Positions 27,110 to 36,151 of a stretch of 64,000 nucleotides of DNA are shown here, one piece after another. Both the position numbers and the translations under genes were made by a program. The first letter of the stretch is position 1; every line of letters begins with the position of its first letter. Below the pieces are notes generated by a model that saw only the letters and a program-made list of their open reading frames with translations, did no database searches and had not been told where the DNA came from. The DNA is from Nitrospirota bacterium (GTDB lineage Bacteria; Nitrospirota; 9FT-COMBO-42-15; HDB-SIOI813), in assembly GCA_020851375.1 (NCBI GenBank), contig JADZCV010000025.1, positions 100,212 through 164,211 of the forward strand. Direction: 5' to 3'.

Positions 27110-28102
27110 ATGGAAACAAAGCTGAAAAGATACCGGACCATTACCAGGACAGCAATTAAGGCTTTCATACTTAACCGGCATAGAACAGTTTGCCCCATGC
27201 TGTGGGACAGTGTATTTATTGATCAATGTGGAAACGTGTTTACCTGCTGTCATTATCTGCCGGGGATACTGGGAAATATCTACAGTCAGAATTTATCTGA
27301 GATATGGACGAAAGATACACGGCTAAGACTGTACCGTTGGATGTCTCTTAACAGATGCCTGCATTGCTTTAATGAATGCACCCTCCTTTCCGACAGCCAA
27401 AAGGCAAGTACCGTTTCATCTCTTAACTCCCTCAGGTATCCAAAAAAGATACGTATACTCTTCGGGGAGTTTTGCAATATTAGTTGCATTATGTGTGATC
27501 AGGAGCATCGTTCAAAGGTTGTAATTGATAACGATATGATCAAAAGGAACGTTGATTTTTCCCTTATTGAAGACATTGATTTTCAGGGGGGGGAGATTCT
27601 TGCAATGAAAAATGCACGGGAGATGTATCTCTGGCTGACAAAAGAATTAAATAAAAAAGTAAACCTGATTACCAACGGAATATTGATTAATGATGACTGG
27701 GCAGACCACCTGGTGAGAGGTTCGAATTGGATCCAAATATCTGTCAACGCATCTACAAAGGAAACACATGAAATAGTCAATAAGAACTCAAATTTCACGA
27801 GGGTTATTGATAATATAAAAAAGCTGATACACTTAAAGAATCAGTATGGGTTAGATGTAAAGATCGTATATAAATTCACCATTGTGTCAGAAAATATCCA
27901 GGAAATTAGTGAGGCAATAGCATTGGCAGATTATTTAGGGTGCGATCAGATTGCCTTTGGCTATGATACATCTATACCTCACATCCTTCAAGATAATAAG
28001 TCAATTAAAGAGGCCATAAAAACCAATATTTCTTTGTTAAAAAGCAGTAAATTGAAAGTGGACATAGAAAGAAAAAGACTAGAACAGTTAGGGTTACTAT
28101 AA
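27110..28102 (+). CDS. Radical SAM protein with N-terminal SPASM/twitch-like domain
   Basis: 330 residues with reversed domain order. Residues about 25-90 hold a SPASM/twitch-like Cys cluster (CPMLW, FTCCHYLPG, LGNIYSQNLSEIWT, CLHCFNEC). The radical SAM motif CNISCIMC comes afterwards near residue 120, with FQGGEILA in the GGEP position. This order resembles the known N-terminal-twitch radical SAM group. ATG 27110 abuts the previous stop with no gap, so the two may be produced in equal amounts and possibly act together. Substrate unknown. Confidence 0.8.
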   Translation: METKLKRYRTITRTAIKAFILNRHRTVCPMLWDSVFIDQCGNVFTCCHYLPGILGNIYSQNLSEIWTKDTRLRLYRWMSLNRCLHCFNECTLLSDSQKASTVSSLNSLRYPKKIRILFGEFCNISCIMCDQEHRSKVVIDNDMIKRNVDFSLIEDIDFQGGEILAMKNAREMYLWLTKELNKKVNLITNGILINDDWADHLVRGSNWIQISVNASTKETHEIVNKNSNFTRVIDNIKKLIHLKNQYGLDVKIVYKFTIVSENIQEISEAIALADYLGCDQIAFGYDTSIPHILQDNKSIKEAIKTNISLLKSSKLKVDIERKRLEQLGLL

Positions 28103-28130
28103 TAATTCACAATAGGGACATCGTCACTCC

Positions 28131-29264
28131 GTGAAAATTGCCATAACATGTCCTCATTACTGGCCTTACCGTCGCAGGGGCAGCGCTGCTTACATTTACA
28201 ATCTGTCAAAATACCTGGCAGAGGCTGGTCATACGGTTGATGTGATAACAGGTAAGCCGGGAAAGACGAAAGTTGTTACTAATGGTCGTATAACAATTCA
28301 TTATCTTCGCTACCTGTTAAATCCTTTGCTTAACCGTTTCAATATTGATCGGGTCCATATGTTTACTGCAAACTGTTTTTTCCATTTTCTTGCAAATGAA
28401 TATGATGTGATTCACTGCATGTATCATCCGGATGGTTTTACATTAAGTCACCTCCGTAAGATTAAGAAGCTGAGGTTTGTGCAACTTGTTCCAACGGTGC
28501 CCTTTGAATTTCACTGGAAGCATTCACCGATAGATCCTTACATGTTTGAAAAGGCAGTAAGGGGAGCAGATATGTGTATCGCTCCGAGTCACTATGCACA
28601 GGATTACATGATGAACAATAACAACCTTAAGTGTGAACTTGTACCATGTGGCGTAGATATGGAGCATTTTCGCCCCTGCAGTAAAAAGGATATGAATGTT
28701 CCTCGGATACTCTGTACGGCTGCACTTCACGACGAGAGAAAAAGAATTCCCCTGCTCCTTAAGGCCTTCGAAATGCTTTTGAAAGAAGGAAGGCCTGTCA
28801 TATTACAACTTGCAGCTGAAACAACTCGGGATACGAACAGATACTTATGTTCCCTCGTCAGCCAGGATGTCTTAAAGTCGGTTCAAATACTTCCTAAAGT
28901 GACGTATAAGGAATTGCCTGAGTATTACAGCGCCGCCTCAGCTACGGTGCTTTCATCCGTGAGTGAGACGTTCGGAATGGCCATGATAGAGTCTTTGGCA
29001 TGCGGTACACCTGTTGTTGGGACCAATAGTGGAGCTATTCCTGAGATTATCAATAGTCCCAACATAGGAAATCTCTTTGATAATGATGATGATGTATCCG
29101 TGAGTGTCCTGAATCTATATAATGCCCTCAAAAGCACGTTAGACCTTGCAGAAAAACCGGAAACAGAGAAGCTTTGCCGGCAACATGCAAGTCAGTATGA
29201 CTGGAAAAAGGTTGTAAAACAAATGATATCGCTTTATGAGAGGGCAGTGTCAGGCACCTCATGA
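28131..29264 (+). CDS. GT4 glycosyltransferase (most divergent local paralog)
   Basis: 377 residues from GTG 28131. It opens YWPYRRRGSAAYIYNLSKYL, a diverged form of the WPYVRRG family opening, and keeps ETFGMAMIE and CGTPVVGTNSGAIPEI. It has no C-terminal pseudo-methyltransferase domain. It follows the three radical SAM genes and overlaps the next GT4 gene by 4 bases. Donor and acceptor are unknown. Confidence 0.84.
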   Translation: MKIAITCPHYWPYRRRGSAAYIYNLSKYLAEAGHTVDVITGKPGKTKVVTNGRITIHYLRYLLNPLLNRFNIDRVHMFTANCFFHFLANEYDVIHCMYHPDGFTLSHLRKIKKLRFVQLVPTVPFEFHWKHSPIDPYMFEKAVRGADMCIAPSHYAQDYMMNNNNLKCELVPCGVDMEHFRPCSKKDMNVPRILCTAALHDERKRIPLLLKAFEMLLKEGRPVILQLAAETTRDTNRYLCSLVSQDVLKSVQILPKVTYKELPEYYSAASATVLSSVSETFGMAMIESLACGTPVVGTNSGAIPEIINSPNIGNLFDNDDDVSVSVLNLYNALKSTLDLAEKPETEKLCRQHASQYDWKKVVKQMISLYERAVSGTS

Positions 29265-30490
29265 AAAATGTTGCATACATGCTGGACGGATTTCCCGTTT
29301 TATCGGAGACATTTATTATTCAGGAAATCCTTGAACTGAAAAAGCGTGGATTAAATATTATTATTTTTGCTAGAGAGGGATTTAGTGACATTGCTAATAA
29401 TTCACTCTCACATCATGAGAGTCAGTGTCTTTTAAAGGAAACTTGCTATCTCAATCCCTATTCAATTGTTATGAAAAAAAGATTGATACACTTTCTTATC
29501 TTTATCAGACATCCCATTCGATATCTGAAGACATTTTATTTTTCTTATTTTGAAGGCGGGGAGACCTTCATCGCCTTCAAATCAGTCCCGTTGTATATCA
29601 GAGAAATGAAAAAAGAGAATGTTCATCACATCCACGCACATTTTGCCCGAAGAGCCTGTACGTTTTCCATGCTAATATCTATGATTACCGGTATCCCTTT
29701 CAGTTTTACAGCACATGCACACGATATTTATGATTCTGATGCAATGGATATATCAAACCACATACTTGCCTCACAATTTGTGATTACCTGTACAGCCCAT
29801 AATAAGAGTTATCTGTTGGGGAAATATGGCAAACACGCCTCTGGGAAGGTTTATACTAATTATCACGGTGTTGATACCAATCGTCTTAAGCCAGCTGGAA
29901 AAAGGATAGCACAAGAAGAAGGAGATGTTGGAATATCAATTCTCTCTATTGGGAGACTTGTCGAAAAGAAAGGCTTCCCCTATCTGATACAGGCACTTTC
30001 ACAGCTCAAAAAATCTCTCGACACTCCATTTACTGTCAATATTATAGGGGATGGTCCTGAGAAAGATTATTTGTACCGAATGGTTAAAGAATACAATTTA
30101 AGTGATAACATATTCTTAAGAGGCGCCCTGCTATTTGAAGATATCAGGAGATTCTATACAGAGGCTGATTTCTTTGTATTGCCATGTATCATAGCTAAAG
30201 ATGGGGACCGGGACGGTATACCGAATGTCATCCTTGAAGCAATGTCAGCCGGCTTACCGGTTATTTCGACAAAAGTATCAGGCATTCCGGAAGTTATAAC
30301 AGACGGCGTAGACGGCATTTTAGTGTCTCCGCAAGACAGCTCTGCGCTTGCAGATTCTATAAAAAGACTGTCGCAAGACCAGGAGCTTCGGCTTACAATG
30401 GGCTGCAATGCGAGAAAGAAGATGACAGATCGCTTTAATAAAGAGAAACATATTGATGAACTAATGGCATATTTCACAGGGCAAACATGA
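29261..30490 (+). CDS. GT4 glycosyltransferase, colanic-acid WcaL-like
   Basis: 409 residues. The opening FPVLSETFIIQEILELKKRG and the central HIHAHFARRACTFS are typical of the WcaL/AmsK-type GT4 group. LSIGRLVEKKGFPYLIQAL and then GIPNVILEAMSAGLPVISTK provide the GT4 donor-binding region. ATG 29261 overlaps the upstream stop and its own stop overlaps the next start (30487), both by 4 bases. Probably adds a hexose to the growing chain at the cytoplasmic membrane. Confidence 0.87.
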   Translation: MKNVAYMLDGFPVLSETFIIQEILELKKRGLNIIIFAREGFSDIANNSLSHHESQCLLKETCYLNPYSIVMKKRLIHFLIFIRHPIRYLKTFYFSYFEGGETFIAFKSVPLYIREMKKENVHHIHAHFARRACTFSMLISMITGIPFSFTAHAHDIYDSDAMDISNHILASQFVITCTAHNKSYLLGKYGKHASGKVYTNYHGVDTNRLKPAGKRIAQEEGDVGISILSIGRLVEKKGFPYLIQALSQLKKSLDTPFTVNIIGDGPEKDYLYRMVKEYNLSDNIFLRGALLFEDIRRFYTEADFFVLPCIIAKDGDRDGIPNVILEAMSAGLPVISTKVSGIPEVITDGVDGILVSPQDSSALADSIKRLSQDQELRLTMGCNARKKMTDRFNKEKHIDELMAYFTGQT

Positions 30491-31911
30491 AAATCAGGCA
30501 AAAGTTCATCGTTACTATTGGTCTGCTTCTCATTGCAGCGGGTATTCTGTTTAATGAGTGGTTCCTTGCCGCTTTGTTCAGTGCAGACGGGGTTATCGCC
30601 AGTTCTCACAGAATTATTATATGGATTGTTGATGTGGGTTTAGTCAGTGCCGGCATATTGTTAATTATTTTTAAACGGTCTCTGACAAAGGAAAAGGTGC
30701 TAATAATTACAGGTTTATTAATTGTTCTCGCAGGCGTTATTCTCGGTGAAATGTTTATTCCTGTTGTAATGGGCACTCTCATGAGCGCCCAGAACAGGCT
30801 TCTTCTGAGAATTGTAGAAATTTATGTTATTGTGGCAGGATTCATGGTCATTCTCTATCGTAAGACTATAGATCTCAAAGGCGTGTTGTTGTTTGCGATG
30901 TCGAGTCTGTTCTGCTTTATCCTTTTTTTGGGGTTCGATTACTATAGTTATTATTCCCGCATGATCAAGATGCGATCTGGTGTGTCTGAATTTTTAGCTA
31001 AAAGTCCTTTAGAACGTCTCTATATTGAGGATGATAAGCTCGGGTGGAAATTAAGGGCAGATGCACGTGCAACATATTTATCCAGTGAGAAATATGATGT
31101 CCTTTATGAAACGGATGAAAAGGGATTCAGGAAAATCAACAATTCAACGGGGAAACCCAGATTCAGTATTTACTTTTTTGGAGATTCTTTTACATTTGGT
31201 GATGGGGTGAATAATGGAACCACATTCTCGAGTGTCATTAAAGATAGGTATCTTAAAAAAGAGGTTAATGTCTACAATGCCGGAGTCAATGGATATGGAA
31301 TCGTACAGATGTTTCAACGATTTATAATCATCAAAGATCAAATTCAACCTGGTGATCTGGTCATATTTACTCCAATTGCCAATGATATTAAGAGAAACCT
31401 TACAGATTATACAATGCCTTATTTTACTAAATTTACAAATATTATGCTGGTGGATAAATTCCCCTTTTTTGACCATGGAGTGATAACCTCTCGTAAAATG
31501 GAAGATAATTTTTATAACAAATTGAAGCTGGCGGCTATCAGCGCCCCATTCACCGGCAATTATTTTAAGTTTGTGCGTAATAAATTTATTCCTGACACGA
31601 CAAGGGAGTCACAGGAAATGATTCAGATTATTGAAAGGGAGATAAAGCTGAAGGGGGGGAGGTTTGTCCTTTTCTTTCTGCCGGAAACGAAAGAGTGTTT
31701 ACATAGAAAATATACCGTAGATATCTCCGGTTTCAACTATATAGACATCATGCACTTCTTCCCATCGGAAGAAGACGAACTGAATAAAATACGATTAAGC
31801 GCGGATGACGGTCATTATAATAAAAGAGGTCATGAGATTGCCGCAAGGGCGATTATTGAGACATTGGTGAAAGATCGGATTATCGATGAACGATACGTAA
31901 TACAAAATTGA
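30487..31911 (+). CDS. Membrane-anchored SGNH/GDSL-type protein, paralog 2
   Basis: 474 residues, paralog of 11557. Block I is FFGDSFTFGDG (D233, S234). The C-terminal Asp-x-x-His is within SADDGHYNKRGHE (D440, H443). The N-terminal membrane part again has two copies of a two-helix unit: ILFNEWFLAALFSADGVI with RIIIWIVDVGLVS, then VILGEMFIPVVMG with RLLLRIVEIYVIV. The middle block NVYNAGVNGYGIVQMFQRF is nearly the same in all three copies. Likely O-acyl transfer or removal on exported glycan. Direction of chemistry unknown. Confidence 0.75.
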   Translation: MKIRQKFIVTIGLLLIAAGILFNEWFLAALFSADGVIASSHRIIIWIVDVGLVSAGILLIIFKRSLTKEKVLIITGLLIVLAGVILGEMFIPVVMGTLMSAQNRLLLRIVEIYVIVAGFMVILYRKTIDLKGVLLFAMSSLFCFILFLGFDYYSYYSRMIKMRSGVSEFLAKSPLERLYIEDDKLGWKLRADARATYLSSEKYDVLYETDEKGFRKINNSTGKPRFSIYFFGDSFTFGDGVNNGTTFSSVIKDRYLKKEVNVYNAGVNGYGIVQMFQRFIIIKDQIQPGDLVIFTPIANDIKRNLTDYTMPYFTKFTNIMLVDKFPFFDHGVITSRKMEDNFYNKLKLAAISAPFTGNYFKFVRNKFIPDTTRESQEMIQIIEREIKLKGGRFVLFFLPETKECLHRKYTVDISGFNYIDIMHFFPSEEDELNKIRLSADDGHYNKRGHEIAARAIIETLVKDRIIDERYVIQN

Positions 31912-31936
31912 GGAAAAAATGGAGGTTGTCACTAAT

Positions 31937-33010
31937 ATGAAAGTACTTGTAACAGGTGGATGTGGTTTTCTGGGATCGCACGTATGTGAGACCTTCCTAA
32001 GGGAAGGTTGGGAGGTCGTATCTTACGACAATATGACGAAGCATGAACTCAATCGCACCGGCTTCCAAACAGATGAGGTGAGAGAATACAATGCCAGTAT
32101 ACTGCAAGACATGGGTGTTAAAATCGTAAAAGCGGATATCAGGAATCGTGAGCAGCTTCTGGACTATACATCTGGGTGCCGGTTTATCGCCCATACCGCT
32201 GCACAACCGGCAATGACCATCAGTTGGGAAGATCCGGAATTAGATTTTACTACAAATGTACTTGGAACTTTTAATGTCCTTATGTCTGCAAGGGAGCATC
32301 AAATTCCAATAGCATCCTGTTCTTCTGTGCACGTCTATGGCCCCTGGATAAATGATACACTAATGGAGGATGAAACTCGCTTTACACGAGTCCCTTTGGA
32401 CATCCGTGAAGATGACCTGATTATGAATGGAGGCAGGAACGGCCTCATTTCACCTCTTCATGCCTCCAAGGCGAGCGCTGAGCATTACGTGAAGGCATTT
32501 GCCGATATGTACGGCATCAAGGCAGCCACCTTTCGCTACACGGGCATATATGGACCCAGGCAGTTTGGAGGCGAGGACCATGGATGGGTCGCTAATTTTT
32601 GCATACGTAATGTGATGGGCTGGCCTGTTACGATCTTTGGCAATGGCAAACAGCTTCGTGACATCCTCTATGCAAGCGACGCTGCCGAGGCATTCCTGGC
32701 TTATCAAAGGAACCCTGTACCCGGCACATATAATATTGGCGGCGGTCAGAGACATATGATTTCCCTTTTAGAATGCATTAAACTCATAGACAAACTTTCG
32801 GGTCATAGGTCAGAGGTAAGGTTAGGACCAAAACGGACTGGCGACCTCTCCTATTTCGTATGCAACGTTGAACGTGTCCGTAAGACGTTAAATTGGCAGC
32901 CGAAGATCCTGCCAGAGGAGGGAGTCGGGCACCTTATCTCCTGGATTAAAGAGAATGCACACCTTTTCAGCGACTCTTCCCGGAAAAAGGATGAAAGGAT
33001 AAAACAATGA
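31937..33010 (+). CDS. CDP-paratose 2-epimerase-like SDR protein lacking the catalytic Tyr
   Basis: 357 residues. The NAD-binding opening VTGGCGFLGSHV, AAQPAMTISWEDPELDF near residue 90 and IYGPRQFGGEDHGWVANF near residue 210 match the CDP-paratose (tyvelose) 2-epimerase group. The YxxxK position reads SPLHASK, with L174 where Tyr belongs and K178 kept. The DNA codon is CTT, two or more changes from a Tyr codon. ATG 31937 is preferred to ATG 31919 because GGAGGT lies at 31921-31926, 10 bases upstream. It overlaps the next gene by 4 bases. A CDP-sugar substrate fits the RfbF/RfbG pair at 1463-3159. Confidence 0.78.
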   Translation: MKVLVTGGCGFLGSHVCETFLREGWEVVSYDNMTKHELNRTGFQTDEVREYNASILQDMGVKIVKADIRNREQLLDYTSGCRFIAHTAAQPAMTISWEDPELDFTTNVLGTFNVLMSAREHQIPIASCSSVHVYGPWINDTLMEDETRFTRVPLDIREDDLIMNGGRNGLISPLHASKASAEHYVKAFADMYGIKAATFRYTGIYGPRQFGGEDHGWVANFCIRNVMGWPVTIFGNGKQLRDILYASDAAEAFLAYQRNPVPGTYNIGGGQRHMISLLECIKLIDKLSGHRSEVRLGPKRTGDLSYFVCNVERVRKTLNWQPKILPEEGVGHLISWIKENAHLFSDSSRKKDERIKQ

Positions 33011-33759
33011 AGGCAATGATTCTTGCAGGGGGGCGCGGTAAAAGGCTTCAGCAGCATACAAAGAGTTACAATAAGTGTATGTTGCCGCTGATGGGTAAAC
33101 CATTGATCCAGTATAGTCTCGAAAACGCCGTGGCCGCCGGTATGGACTCTATTGTCATCGTGGTAGGATACTGTGCAGAGGACATCATTAATTGCTTTGG
33201 CACTGACTTCCAGGGGACGCGCATAAAATATGTAATTCAAAGTGATCGCAAAGGACTTGTACATGCCATGGAGTGCGCCCGCGAGGCACTGGATGGTTCA
33301 GACTTCATGCTTTTCCTTGCAGACGAAGTCTTTGTCTCTGCCAACCATCGTGAGATGTTGAAGCGGTTCCATAAAGAAGATCTATTTGCCATCTGCGGGG
33401 TCGTATGCGTGGAGGACCGCTCGCAGATTTCCAAGACCTATGCCCTGATGGGAGACGACCAGACCAATCGTATTTTCAGGTTAATCGAGAAACCACGTGT
33501 CGCCATTAATAACATCATGGGGACAGGCAATTGTGTCATGCGATATGAAATATTCAATTACATCAAACGAACCCCGATCAATATTGAGCGCAACGAAAAG
33601 GAGTTGCCTGACCTGATCCAGTGCGCCGTAGATGAGGGGCAACTGGTCATGTACTTTGATATTGGTCAGGGCTATTTTAACATCAATTCCCCGGATGATA
33701 TTGCCCTGGCAGAAGAACAGCTCCATGGCAGGGCTAATTCCGGTAAGAAAGTCAAGTGA
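33007..33759 (+). CDS. Sugar-phosphate nucleotidyltransferase
   Basis: 250 residues of the NTP_transferase fold. Its N-terminal signature is ILAGGRGKRL, followed by NKCMLPLMGKPLIQYSLE. A later FRLIEKP and GTGNCVMRY fit the RmlA/GlmU-type nucleotidyl-transfer core, but without a GlmU acetyltransferase tail. It should activate a sugar-1-phosphate. The base (CTP, UTP, dTTP) is undetermined. Start ATG 33007 overlaps the SDR stop, and its stop overlaps the next GTG start, so the three genes form a cassette. Confidence 0.82.
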   Translation: MKAMILAGGRGKRLQQHTKSYNKCMLPLMGKPLIQYSLENAVAAGMDSIVIVVGYCAEDIINCFGTDFQGTRIKYVIQSDRKGLVHAMECAREALDGSDFMLFLADEVFVSANHREMLKRFHKEDLFAICGVVCVEDRSQISKTYALMGDDQTNRIFRLIEKPRVAINNIMGTGNCVMRYEIFNYIKRTPINIERNEKELPDLIQCAVDEGQLVMYFDIGQGYFNINSPDDIALAEEQLHGRANSGKKVK

Positions 33760-34598
33760 AGAGCTTTGAGATGCCCGGCTCGATCTATCATCTGACAAAT
33801 AGTCAATGGCAAGTCCCTGAATTCCAATGCCTCGAGTTTTTCAGCAGGCGTTCGGACATCTGTGTCTGTACCCCGGTCATCAATGAAGGGGAACGCATCA
33901 AAACCCTTCTTGAGCGTATGCGCCGTCTTAAACTTATGGATAAAGTTGATGTATTGATCGCTGACGGTGGCAGCACAGATAGTTCCCTTGAAGAAGAGAA
34001 TCTGCGCGCCATGGGGATGCGCACGTTATTGACCAAAGTGGGGCCAGGCAAGCTCAGCGCCCAGATGCGAATGGCCATGGCCTATGGAATTGAACAGGGA
34101 TATACCGGATTCGTGTTTATTGACGGAAATAATAAGGACGACCCCGAGGCGATTCCACGGTTTATCTCCAGGTTAGAGGAGGGGTATGATTTTGTTCAGG
34201 GCTCGCGTCACATGCCGGGAGGTCGTGGTATTAATACTCCTCCAACCAGACATTACGGAGTTAAATACCTCCACGCGCCGCTTATATCTTTGGCTGCCCG
34301 GAGAAGGTTCACGGATACGACGAATGGCTTTCGTGCTTACAGCAGTCGTCTTCTTCTAGATCCCCGTGTGCAACCATTCCGGGACGTCTTCTGGTCCTAT
34401 GAGATACTTTTCTATCTCGCGATCAGTGCCTCTCGGCTTGGTTTCAGGGTGACGGAGATTCCGACGACGCGCGCTTATCCTCATAATGAAAAGACGCCAA
34501 CGAAAATCAGTCCCCTTCGAGGCAGTATAAATCTTCTGAAGATTCTGATACAAGCCGTATTCATAGGATACAACCCCAGTAAACGGATCAAATGGTAA
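33756..34598 (+). CDS. GT2 glycosyltransferase, polyprenyl-phosphate-hexose-synthase-like
   Basis: 280 residues from GTG 33756. ICVCTPVINEGERI near residue 35 and VDVLIADGGSTDSS fit the GT2 core. The acceptor-region FIDGNNKDDPEAI replaces the usual DxD segment of DPM1-like enzymes. QGSRHMPGGRG and DTTNGFRAYSS are typical of the DPM1/polyprenol-P-mannose group. No extra C-terminal membrane helices are obvious. It is followed (7-base overlap) by a GT39/ArnT-like membrane enzyme that would use polyprenyl-P-sugars, so the pair may work in sequence: one loads the lipid carrier, the other transfers in the periplasm. Confidence 0.82.
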   Translation: MKSFEMPGSIYHLTNSQWQVPEFQCLEFFSRRSDICVCTPVINEGERIKTLLERMRRLKLMDKVDVLIADGGSTDSSLEEENLRAMGMRTLLTKVGPGKLSAQMRMAMAYGIEQGYTGFVFIDGNNKDDPEAIPRFISRLEEGYDFVQGSRHMPGGRGINTPPTRHYGVKYLHAPLISLAARRRFTDTTNGFRAYSSRLLLDPRVQPFRDVFWSYEILFYLAISASRLGFRVTEIPTTRAYPHNEKTPTKISPLRGSINLLKILIQAVFIGYNPSKRIKW

Positions 34599-36151
34599 AA
34601 AACAGAGCGATACTTTCAAGTTTTACAAACTATACATACACCAGAGTATTTGGAAAGGTTTTTATTTTCATCCTTTTGCTTATATTATTAGTAACCAGAA
34701 ATACACAGGATGTGGCAGAAAGGATGTTCTGGTTGGATGAAGTATATGATTTTATCGCCATAAATAAACCATTTTGGGAAATCCCTAAATTTACGATCAA
34801 GGGTGCTTTTACGCAGCCACCTCTATTTTACTGGATTGGGCACTTTGTGGTCAGAATTGGCACTGACCCGTTGACGCTTCGAAGTATTTCCCTGGCATCC
34901 TATGTGGCCATGATCGGTTTTGTAATTTTTGCACTCCGGGAATTTCAGTTTGCGACACGGGTATTTTTATGCTTTGTCCTTATCATGAGCCCATTTGGGG
35001 CATATGCCACTACAGAGTTTCGCCCATATGCCCTTGCGGCTTTGTGCATCCTTATTTCAAGCGTATTTTTTTATCGTGCTATAAAACAGCCAGAACGGTG
35101 GTTATCAGCAATTTTGTATGGCCTGGCAGCTTTGGCTGCACAATACTCACTGACGCTTAATAGCTTGACATTTGGGCTTCAAATGGCTTTTTTAATAATG
35201 ACTATTGTATATTATGGTTATAAAGAGGGATTTAGGCAAACACTTCACAAATATAAACCGTTAATTATTGTTTCTGTACCACTTTGTATTGAATATGCCT
35301 TTTTATTAAATGCAATAATGCAGACAGGTTTAAAATTGTTTCCAGCACCTCAGTTTCATTTGATTAATTACATAAAAGCTCTTTTAAGAAATATCATAGT
35401 GCTGAAAGAGGATATTATTCTTATACGTTCATGGGCAATATCCTTCGCTCCGGCATTTTTACTTTTAGGATGTATAACAGGCATGCGTAAGTATAGATGG
35501 ATAACAGTATATTTAATACTTCTATTTGGGGGACAGTTTCTTTATTCCACATTCTTGACTTATTCTCGCATTGATTATCCTGCACCACAACGCTATTTTG
35601 TTGCGTCATATGTTGCATTTTCCCTGCTTTGCGCAATAGGAGCCGAGTATTTTTTCCAACATCTGAATAGAAGAACATCTGTTCTTATAGTTACTTGCCT
35701 GTTGGTCACAGCTCTTCCCGGAAGCATAATAGGGTATGCCATATCTCTGAAAACACCTGGGTTTAATCCGATCACTGAAGCAATTGACGGGATGCGGTGC
35801 AGGAGCCGTCCAACAGTCGTCCTGACTGATCCCGGGCGTAATGCCTTTGTTGCCTGGTATGCATATCGTAATGACCCGCTTATGATGATCCCTCACCAGA
35901 TTAAAAATATGTTCCCCTTTATCACTGTCTCTGTCAGTGAGATTTACAATGCTGCTTCAGAAAAGCACTGCTTCATTCTTATAGAAGGACCCCAGGGGAA
36001 AGTAGATAAGGGAGCTGTATACAAAACCCTGTCTGCACTCCCTGGTTACGCGCATGAAAGGTACTCAATAAGGCCGGGTCATGTGATACCTGATTCGGCA
36101 TGGTTGTTTACTCCGTTAGAATTAAAGGCTAATATGGAGAAACAAAAATGA
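34592..36151 (+). CDS. GT39/ArnT-like polytopic membrane glycosyltransferase
   Basis: 519 residues with about ten hydrophobic helices. After the first helix (about residues 19-36) comes RMFWLDEVYDFIAIN, the acidic pair expected in the first periplasmic loop of GT-C enzymes, then TQPPLFYWIGHFVV, matching the QPP.YY pattern of PMT/ArnT-like proteins. A soluble C-terminal tail of about 110 residues follows the last helix. GT-C enzymes take sugar from a polyprenyl phosphate at the outer face of the inner membrane. It overlaps the preceding lipid-sugar synthase-like gene by 7 bases. Confidence 0.78.
   Translation: MVKNRAILSSFTNYTYTRVFGKVFIFILLLILLVTRNTQDVAERMFWLDEVYDFIAINKPFWEIPKFTIKGAFTQPPLFYWIGHFVVRIGTDPLTLRSISLASYVAMIGFVIFALREFQFATRVFLCFVLIMSPFGAYATTEFRPYALAALCILISSVFFYRAIKQPERWLSAILYGLAALAAQYSLTLNSLTFGLQMAFLIMTIVYYGYKEGFRQTLHKYKPLIIVSVPLCIEYAFLLNAIMQTGLKLFPAPQFHLINYIKALLRNIIVLKEDIILIRSWAISFAPAFLLLGCITGMRKYRWITVYLILLFGGQFLYSTFLTYSRIDYPAPQRYFVASYVAFSLLCAIGAEYFFQHLNRRTSVLIVTCLLVTALPGSIIGYAISLKTPGFNPITEAIDGMRCRSRPTVVLTDPGRNAFVAWYAYRNDPLMMIPHQIKNMFPFITVSVSEIYNAASEKHCFILIEGPQGKVDKGAVYKTLSALPGYAHERYSIRPGHVIPDSAWLFTPLELKANMEKQK

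Noticed and set aside
24969..28102. RiPP (modified peptide) cluster reading of the radical SAM trio
   Set aside because: No short precursor gene, peptidase or peptide-recognition domain is visible, and glycosyltransferases surround the trio.
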